From contig JAJZWW010000203.1 in assembly GCA_021846485.1 (NCBI GenBank), positions 1-6,309 on the forward strand: 6,309 nucleotides of DNA, written 5' to 3'. This stretch comes from Actinomycetes bacterium. Its GTDB lineage: Bacteria > Actinomycetota > Acidimicrobiia > Acidimicrobiales > Palsa-688. The position numbers and the translations under genes were made by a program. The notes beneath the pieces are model-generated. The model was not told the origin of the DNA. It saw only the letters and a list, made by a program, of their open reading frames with translations, and searched no databases. Of this stretch, positions 1-5,212 are shown piece by piece (position 1 is the first letter of the stretch; each line of letters begins with the position of its first letter).

Positions 1-173
1 TCGGGGCGCGCACGCTCAGCGTGCCCACCGAGGTGCGCGGCGGGGGCTGGCCGGGAGCCCGGCGGGCGGCGGTGGTCGGCGCGCTCGAGTCGTTGACCCC
101 GGGGCGGGTGGTGATCGAGCTGGACACCACCACCGGCGAGGCTCTCGTCCACGAGCTGCGGGCCCGGCCTTGA
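1..173 (+). CDS. mnhE: Mrp/Mnh antiporter subunit E, C-terminal part (cut by window start)
   Basis: This is the last 56 residues of an MnhE/MrpE-type membrane subunit; the upstream part lies outside the window, and the reading frame starts at position 3. The visible end contains ESLTPGRVVIELD followed by LVHEL, which matches the usual MrpE ending: a 'TPGT-V-V' beta-strand motif and then a short 'L-VH-L' strand. The domain is the cytoplasmic tail after the membrane helices. The TGA stop (171-173) overlaps the TTG start of the next gene, so E and F are translationally coupled. Family assignment rests on this tail plus the very clear F, G, B, C and D genes downstream, in the expected order. MnhE is a structural subunit of the Na+/H+ antiporter complex in the inner membrane. 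Confidence 0.85.
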   Translation, partial: GARTLSVPTEVRGGGWPGARRAAVVGALESLTPGRVVIELDTTTGEALVHELRARP

Positions 174-421
174 CCGCCTTTTTCGCCGCGGCCGTCGCCC
201 TCCTCGCCGCCCAGGTCCCCTGCGCGTGGGCGTGCTGGCGGGCCGAGCCGGAGAGCCGCCTGGTCGCCCTGTCGCTGGCCGGCACCATCCAGTCGCTGTT
301 CCTGCTGCTCGTGGCCGTTGGCAGCGGCGAGCCGGCGCTCGCCTCGGTGGCCGTGGTCCTCGTCGTCCTCTCCGCCGGCGGCTCGCTCACCTTCGCCCGC
401 TTCCTCGAGCGTTGGGTGTGA
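170..421 (+). CDS. mnhF: Mrp/Mnh cation antiporter subunit F
   Basis: An 83-residue protein, close to the usual MrpF length of about 90. It has three predicted membrane segments (roughly residues 3-23, 31-51 and 57-78) and the family-typical end LTFARFLER. The TTG start at 170 overlaps the mnhE stop as TTGA, the same arrangement as at the next two junctions, which decides the start. MnhF is one of the small hydrophobic subunits of the heptameric Mrp Na+(Li+,K+)/H+ antiporter. Oddity: in the segment that usually reads like 'DR-VALD', this protein has ESRLVALS. The two aspartates conserved in many MrpF proteins appear as Ser29 and Ser35, with Glu28 the nearest acidic residue. Assignment is supported by the fold pattern and by position between E and G. 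Confidence 0.88.
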   Translation: MTAFFAAAVALLAAQVPCAWACWRAEPESRLVALSLAGTIQSLFLLLVAVGSGEPALASVAVVLVVLSAGGSLTFARFLERWV

Positions 422-714
422 TCGCCGAGGTCGTCGCCGACGTGCTCCTCGGGCTCGGGGTGGCGGTCATCGCCGCCTCGAGCCTCGGGATGGCCCTGCT
501 CGACGACCCGCTCCATCGCCTGCACCTGGTCACTCCCGCGGCCGTGCTCGGCGTGCCGCTGGTGTGCGCCGCGGTCGTCGTGCGCGACGGACTGGACGCC
601 TCCGGCCTGGCCGCCCTCGCCGTCGCTGTCCTGGCGGTGGTCACCTCCCCGCTGCTCGCCCAGGCCCTGGCCCGCTCGATCGAGGTCCGCCGGCAGGCCG
701 AGGGCCCGCGGTGA
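418..714 (+). CDS. mnhG: Mrp/Mnh cation antiporter subunit G
   Basis: A 98-residue protein with three predicted membrane helices (about 5-27, 41-61 and 67-88). The MnhG/PhaG signature follows helix 1: an acidic pair (Asp29-Asp30), then HRLH (33-36), then a small-residue 'AAVLGVPL' stretch. In many MrpG proteins the residues after RLH include a conserved Lys; here the stretch is LVTPAAVLG. The GTG start at 418 overlaps the mnhF stop (GTGA), and the stop at 712-714 overlaps the GTG of mnhB, so the start is well fixed by context. It is a small integral membrane subunit of the antiporter. A longer open frame beginning at 226 overlaps mnhF in a different frame and is not the real gene. Confidence 0.9.
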   Translation: MIAEVVADVLLGLGVAVIAASSLGMALLDDPLHRLHLVTPAAVLGVPLVCAAVVVRDGLDASGLAALAVAVLAVVTSPLLAQALARSIEVRRQAEGPR

Positions 715-1421
715 GCGAGGCCGTGGTCGCCGCCTATGGGGAGCACTTCGTGCGCGTCGCGGTCCGCCAGCGGCACACCACCGACATCGTCTCGGTGATC
801 ACCTTCGATTACCGGGGGGTGGACACCCTCTTCGAGGAGCTCATGCCCTTCGCCGCGGTCACCGGCGTTTCGGTGCTGCTCCGGCCGCTCGCCGACGAGC
901 GGCGAGCGCGACCCGAGGACCGGGCCCCGGGCCGGCGGATCCCCCCGCCGAGCCCGACCGTCGGGCTGCTCGGGGTGGTGCTCTGCGCGGTCCTGGTGGT
1001 CGTCGCCGCCGAGACGCTCACCCACGCGCAGGTCTCACCTGGAGGCGGCTTCCAGGGCGGGGTGGTCGCCGCGACCGCGGTGTTCGTGCTGTACCTGGCC
1101 ACCGACTACCGCACGGTGGACCGGTTCCGCCCCGGGCTTCTGCTGGAGGGGGCAGAAGGGGCCGGCGCGCTCGGCTACCTGGCCGTCGGCCTCGCCGGAG
1201 TCGCCTCGGGCGGGGCCTTTCTCCTGAACGTCCTCCCGCTCGGCACTCCCGGCGCGATCTTCTCGGGCGGGACCGTCCTCGTGCTCAACCTCGCCGTCGG
1301 GGTGGAGGTCGCCGGGTCGTTCGTGCTGGTCGTCTCCGAGCTGCTCGACCAGACCGAGGTCATCCGGGGGAGAGACGGCAGACGAGCGTCCTCGCCTACG
1401 GCGTCGTCGGCTGGCTGCTGA
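711..1421 (+). CDS. mnhB: Mrp/Mnh antiporter subunit B with N-terminal MbhE-like (MrpA C-terminal) module
   Basis: As read, 236 residues. The N-terminal part (about 22-59) contains DIVSVITFDYRGVDTLFEE (25-43) and then a hydrophobic stretch. This resembles the 'V-D-RG-DT-GE' module found at the end of MrpA or as separate MbhE. A charged, proline-rich linker (60-82) leads to the MnhB domain: a membrane helix at about 84-101, then the hallmark SPGGGFQGG (109-117, compare PGGGF-GG), then further helices and a terminal ELLDQTEV. The GTG start at 711 overlaps the mnhG stop (GTGA). The C-terminus looks abnormal. By analogy with the other junctions the stop should be at 1380-1382, giving 223 residues, but that codon is AGA. 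Translation therefore continues for 13 low-complexity residues to TGA at 1419 and runs over the beginning of mnhC. The MnhB identity is firm; the extension is probably not ancestral. Confidence 0.9.
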   Translation: MSEAVVAAYGEHFVRVAVRQRHTTDIVSVITFDYRGVDTLFEELMPFAAVTGVSVLLRPLADERRARPEDRAPGRRIPPPSPTVGLLGVVLCAVLVVVAAETLTHAQVSPGGGFQGGVVAATAVFVLYLATDYRTVDRFRPGLLLEGAEGAGALGYLAVGLAGVASGGAFLLNVLPLGTPGAIFSGGTVLVLNLAVGVEVAGSFVLVVSELLDQTEVIRGRDGRRASSPTASSAGC

Positions 1422-1729
1422 TCGTCGGGCTCTACGGGGTGGTCACCAGCCGCAACCTCGTCCACCTGGTCGTGTGCGTGTCGGTCGCCCAGTCGGCCAC
1501 CGACATACTCCTGCTCGAGGTCGGCTACCGCAGCGGGGACCGGGCCCCGGTGGTGCTCGACCTCGGCCGTCACCCCGCTCCCTCCGTCGACCCGATCGTG
1601 CAGGCCCTGGCGCTCACCGACGTGGTGATCGGCGCCGCGGTGACTGCCCTCCTGCTCGCCCTGACCATCCAGGTCCACAAGCGGACGGGGACCCTCGATC
1701 CGAGGGCGGTCCGCCCGGAGCGACACTGA
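1379..1729 (+). CDS. mnhC: Mrp/Mnh antiporter subunit C (NuoK-like), start codon missing
   Basis: Homology-like sequence begins at about 1382 with TSVLAYGVVGWLLIVGLYG, the expected first membrane helix of MrpC, a NuoK-like subunit of about 113 residues. It continues with RNLVHLVV, a divergent second helix ending LLLEVGYR, and the strongly conserved VDPIVQALALTDVVIGAAVTALLL, then a tail HKRTGTLDP. From codon 1379 the protein would be 116 residues, the normal family length. However, codon 1379-1381 is CAG, and no ATG, GTG or TTG lies in frame for a long way upstream. The first usual start is GTG at 1439, which would remove helix 1 and give 96 residues; CTG codons at 1415 and 1418 are other, weaker options. 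The gene is placed at the homology-supported start. MnhC is a small membrane subunit that pairs with D in the proton pathway. It may be poorly translated or broken as given. Confidence 0.8.
   Translation, partial: QTSVLAYGVVGWLLIVGLYGVVTSRNLVHLVVCVSVAQSATDILLLEVGYRSGDRAPVVLDLGRHPAPSVDPIVQALALTDVVIGAAVTALLLALTIQVHKRTGTLDPRAVRPERH
1692..1716 (+). repeat. two overlapping inverted repeats at the end of mnhC
   Basis: CCCTCG (1692-1697) and CGAGGG (1701-1706) form a perfect 6-bp stem with a 3-base loop. GGGCGG (1704-1709) and CCGCCC (1711-1716) form a second perfect arm pair around one base, or a 5-bp stem with a 3-base loop. The two structures share bases 1704-1706, so in RNA they would compete. 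They lie inside the last codons of mnhC, about 35 bases before the TTG start of mnhD. There is no T-tract, so this is not a standard terminator. In DNA this GC-rich such pairs can occur by chance; any role in mnhC-mnhD coupling is inference. Confidence 0.35.
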
Positions 1730-1750
1730 CAGCCGAGCCGAGACCGGCCG

Positions 1751-3681
1751 TTGCCCCTCTCCAGCGTCATCCCGCTGTCGATCGCGGTGCCGCTCACCGC
1801 CGCCGCCCTTCTCGGGGGGCTCGGCGACCGCCTCCCGTCGTGGCTGCGCGACCTGATCGCCCTGTCCGCCGCGACGGCTACCGCCGCCCTGTGCGGGGCG
1901 GAGCTGGCCGGGTCGCTCGGCGGCCGGGTGGTCTACTGGTTCGGCGGGTGGGTGCCCCGCCACGGCCAGGCGATCGGCGTCGACTACGCCGTCGGCCCGA
2001 TGGGGACCGGGTTCGCCCTCTCAGTGCTTCCCTGGCGACCGTGGCGCTGGTCTACAGCCGGAGCTTCTTCGACCGCATGGGCGGCAGGTACCCGGCGCTG
2101 GTGCTGGTGTTCCTGGCCGGGACCATCGACTTCGCCCTGTCGGGGGACCTGTTCAACATGTTCGTCGGCTTCGAGCTGGTCGCGATCACCGCAGTCGTCC
2201 TCACCGGCTTCTACGCCGAGGCCGAGGGGCCCCTCGAGTTCGCGGTGACCGCCTCGGTGGGAACGCTCCTGTTCCTGGTGGGCATTGCGCTGCTCTACGA
2301 CCGCACCCAGACCCTGGACCTGGCCGGTATGGGCGAGGCGCTCTCCGGCCACCGCCTCGGCGGGGCGGCGATCGTCGCCTTCGCCGCCCTGGCGACCGCG
2401 CTGCTCACCAAGGCGGCGATCGTGCCGTTCCACTTCTGGCTCCCCGACGCCTACGGCACCGCCCCGGTGCCGGCGTGTGTCCTGTTCGCCGGGGTGATGA
2501 GCGAGATGGGCGTCTTCGGCCTGGCCCGGATCTGGACCACGGTGTTCTCCGGCGCCCGGATGCCGGGCGGCACTGCCGGGCTGAGTGCCGGGTTGTGCGC
2601 CCTCGGGGCGCTGACCGCGCTGGTCGGGGCGGTCATGGCCGGGCGCCAGCGCCGCCTGCGCCGGCTCCTTGGCTTCGTCACCGTCTCGCACACCGGGCTG
2701 TACCTGCTCGGGCTGGGCCTGCTCACCTCGGGAGCCACCGCAGCGGTGGCCGTGCTCGTGGTGGGCGACGGCCTCGCCAAGGCGGCGATGTTCCTCGCTG
2801 CCGGCGTCGTCGCGCTCCACCGCTCCCCGGGGGGCAGTGCCGGCGGCGTACCGGGCAGTCGCGCCGGCGGGCCGGCACGCCCCTGCGCTGCCGGGTCCGG
2901 CCACCTCGAGGCGGCCAGGCCGCTCGGCTCGGCGGGAGCAGCCACCCTGGCGATCCTCGCCGTCGGGGCGCTCGCTCTGGCCGACCTGCCGCCGTTCGCC
3001 TCGGCGGAGGGGAAGAACCTGCTGGTCGTCGCCGCGGGACGCTGGGGTGCCCCGATCGAGGCCGTCTACGCCCTCAGCGTCATCGGCTCCAGTGGGGCGG
3101 TGCTGGCAGCGGTGGGCCGCCGGCTGCAAGAGGCGCTCGCTGCCCGGCGGGTCGCGTCGGGCGGGCTCGCAGTGGGCGGGCCGGCAGCCGGCGGGGCGGA
3201 GGCGGTCGGAGGCGGTGAGGACGACGAGACCACCTCGACCGAGGAACAGGCGGCAGGCTCCGGGCCGGCCGGAGCCGGGAGGCTACTGGCGCCGGCGGTG
3301 TTGCTGCTGGCCGCCTCACTCGCGGTCGGCGTTTTCCCCCACCTCGACCGGTCGGCGATCCGCGCAGCGACCGGGATGTTCGACCGGCGGGCATACGACG
3401 CAGTAGTCCTCCGCGGGCACCGACTGGCCCTTCCCTCCCCCTCCCCTTCCCGGGTCCCCGGCGGAGCAGCCCTCCTCGACTGCGCCGAAGCGCTCGGCGC
3501 GGTCGTGCTCGGTGCGCTGCTCGCCAGCCGGCGGGGGGTTGGAGTGGTCGTCCGTTCCGCGGCGGCGAGCGTCACCGGGTGGCTGCAGCGGCTCCACTGC
3601 GGCCCCGTCGGCGACCAGGTGACCTGGCAGATGCTCGGCACGGTGGCCCTGACGGCCATCGCCGGCGTGGCGCTGCGCTGA
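1751..3681 (+). pseudogene. mnhD: Mrp/Mnh antiporter subunit D (NuoN/NuoL-like proton-translocating subunit), frameshifted
   Basis: A MrpD-type subunit split between two frames. The first part (TTG at 1751, 21 bases after the mnhC stop) gives helix 1, then VVYWFGGWVPRHGQAIGVDY, and stays family-like to about 2020; that frame then turns into nonsense and stops at 2246-2248. The match resumes in the -1 frame with SASLATVALVYS and runs to TGA at 3679-3681. One missing base near 2012-2026 explains this. Antiporter hallmarks are intact downstream: GDLFNMFVGFEL with the transport Glu at 2173-2175, the Lys at 2410-2412, FHFWLPDAYGTAP (2428-2466), the second Lys at 2779-2781 in GLAKAAMF, and LPPFASAEGK. 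Rejoined length would be about 643 residues, longer than the usual 500 or so. The excess lies in a Gly/Pro-rich loop (2821-2935), an acidic Gly/Ala-rich linker (3151-3279) and a C-terminal extension with LHCGPVGDQVTW. If the shift is a read error the gene is intact. Without it, initiation at GTG 2041 or ATG 2077 would lack the N-terminal helices. Confidence 0.85.
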
Positions 3682-3704
3682 CAGAGCTCGGCGGCCTCGG
3701 GAGG

Positions 3705-5180
3705 TCAGCCCGCCGGCCGGCGGTACTGGGCGGGATTGACCGCCGACGGTACCTGGCGGGCGCGGGTGGCCGCCTCGAAGGCGTAGGCCAGGGCCAGGAG
3801 GCGGGCCTCGCTCCACGCCGGCCCGAGCAGGGTCACCCCCACCGGCCGTCGGTGGGTGCTGGTGTAGCCGGCCGGCACCGCCACCGACGGGTAGCCGGCC
3901 CGGGCGCCGCGGTCGCAGCTCGACTCGTTGGCGAACAGCAGCGCCTCCAGCCGGTGCCCGGTCAGCGCCCGGTCGACGGCGTCGCGCCCGAAAGCCAGGT
4001 CGGCGACGCGGGCCTCCCGGTAGGCGGCCTGCGCCGCCGGGTCGTCGTGCTCCACTTCCAGCGCGGCCTCCAGGCGAGCCTGGCCGAACTTGAGCTCCGC
4101 AGCGGGATGGGCGCGGTTGAACGCCACCACCTCGGCGAGGCCGGCCACCCGCACCTCCCCGCGGCGGCCAGCAAGGTAGGCGGCGAGCGCCGGCGCGAGC
4201 TCGAAGTCGAGGACCGCCGATCCAGGTGGGGCGTCGTCCAGCTCTACGGGGACCAGCTCCGCGCCGAGCGAGCGCAGCGCCTCGGTGGCGTCCACCCAAA
4301 CCGTCGCCTCCCCGTCGGCGAGCCGGGTCGGCTCGACCACCCCGATGCGGGCGCCGGCGGCGGCGTCCTCCCGGAGCCCCGCCAGGTAGTCGACGCCGGC
4401 CGGTGCCGCCGCGGTGGCCGGGTCGCTCGGATCGGGCCCGGCGAGCACGCCGAGCAGCGCCGCCGCGTCCCGCACCGTGCGGGCGAGGGGACCGGCGGTG
4501 TCCTGGGTCCTGGAGATCGGCACCACGCCCTGCCGGCTCACCAGCCCGACTGTCGGCTTGACCCCCACCACCGAGCAGTGGCGGGCCGGGGAGAGGATCG
4601 ACCCGTTGGTCTCGGTGCCCACCGCCAGTGCTGCGATGCCCGCGGCTACCGCCGCCGCGCTGCCTGCGCTCGAACCACTCGGGGTGATGCTCGCGTCGTA
4701 GGGGTTGAGGGTCTGGCCACCGACGGCGCTGTACCCCGAAGGCATGTCCTCGGCCATGTAGTTGGCCCACTCGGTGAGGTTGGCCTTGCCGAGCACCACC
4801 GCCCCGGCGCCGCGGAGCCGGGCGACGAGGGGGGCGTCCTCGCCGGCAGGGGCGCCGGCGAGGGCCAGCGAGCCGGCAGTGGTCGGGCAGCCGGCCACGT
4901 CGACGTTGTCCTTCACCAGGACCGGGACCCCGAGCAGCGGGCCCCGCTCCCCGTCGCGGAGGCGTTGGTCGGCGCGCGCTGCCTGTTCCGGCGCGCTCGG
5001 GTCGACCGCCAGCACCGAGCGGATCGCCGGACCGGAGCGGTCGACGCGCTCGACGTGCACCAGGCAGGCCTCGAGCAGGTCATGGGCGGTGAAGCGGCCG
5101 GCGGCCAACCCCTCGACCAGCCCAGATGCGGGGACGGACTCGAGGTCGAGGTCGGCAGGCACTGGCCGCGATGCTGCCAC
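3705..5180 (-). CDS. amidase-signature family hydrolase
   Basis: A 491-residue amidase-signature enzyme, full length for the family (about 450-520). Catalytic residues by family alignment are Lys90 in VLVKDNVDVAG, cis-Ser170 in TPSGSSAGSAAAVAAG, and the acylated nucleophile Ser194 in GTETNGSIL; their spacing (24 residues between the serines) is as in fatty acid amide hydrolase. Other matches are GGQTLNPYD, VVGVKPTVGLVSR, GVVPISRTQDTAGPLARTV and, near the end, AGYPSVAVPAGY and RPVGVTLLG. The pattern is closest to the peptide-amidase-like branch rather than GatA, and no gatB or gatC is nearby, so a role in Gln-tRNA formation is unlikely. The substrate cannot be read from sequence. No signal peptide is evident, so it is probably cytoplasmic. 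The start is GTG at 5180, with GTG at 5162 as an alternative; no clear ribosome site. It converges on mnhD with 23 bases between stops and lies back to back with glgX, so it appears to be transcribed alone or with genes outside the window's left-hand operon. Confidence 0.93.
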   Translation of the reverse strand: MAASRPVPADLDLESVPASGLVEGLAAGRFTAHDLLEACLVHVERVDRSGPAIRSVLAVDPSAPEQAARADQRLRDGERGPLLGVPVLVKDNVDVAGCPTTAGSLALAGAPAGEDAPLVARLRGAGAVVLGKANLTEWANYMAEDMPSGYSAVGGQTLNPYDASITPSGSSAGSAAAVAAGIAALAVGTETNGSILSPARHCSVVGVKPTVGLVSRQGVVPISRTQDTAGPLARTVRDAAALLGVLAGPDPSDPATAAAPAGVDYLAGLREDAAAGARIGVVEPTRLADGEATVWVDATEALRSLGAELVPVELDDAPPGSAVLDFELAPALAAYLAGRRGEVRVAGLAEVVAFNRAHPAAELKFGQARLEAALEVEHDDPAAQAAYREARVADLAFGRDAVDRALTGHRLEALLFANESSCDRGARAGYPSVAVPAGYTSTHRRPVGVTLLGPAWSEARLLALAYAFEAATRARQVPSAVNPAQYRRPAG

Positions 5181-5212
5181 AACCGCCGCCCGCGACCCAC
5201 GTCCGCAGTGCC

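Noticed and set aside
1474..2013. Upstream extension of the second mnhD frame as a separate N-terminal domain
   Set aside because: It is only open because stops are rare at this GC content. The sequence is Arg/Pro-rich and overlaps the convincing mnhC and mnhD N-terminal frames.
2009..2030. Programmed ribosomal frameshift in mnhD
   Set aside because: No slippery heptamer in the correct frame, and frameshifting is not known for this family. A plain indel explains the pattern better.
1..3681. Operon as part of respiratory complex I or a membrane-bound hydrogenase
   Set aside because: Small subunits E, F and G plus B are specific to Mrp-type modules, and no hydrogenase or quinone-reductase subunits are visible. 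The upstream side is outside the window, so this is rejected only for what can be seen.
3682..3722. Bidirectional terminator between mnhD and the amidase
   Set aside because: The 23 bases between the stops hold no good stem-loop. The nearby perfect palindrome at 3711-3722 (CGCCGGCCGGCG) lies in the amidase codons, has no loop and no T-tract.
3316..4770. A 484-codon open frame on the minus strand overlapping the amidase in another frame
   Set aside because: Gly/Arg-rich nonsense without motifs; the amidase frame has all catalytic residues.
3705..5180. Amidase as GatA of the Asp/Glu-tRNA amidotransferase
   Set aside because: Motifs such as GGQTLNPYD and GTETNGSIL with SRTQDTAGP are those of stand-alone amidases, and no gatC or gatB is adjacent.
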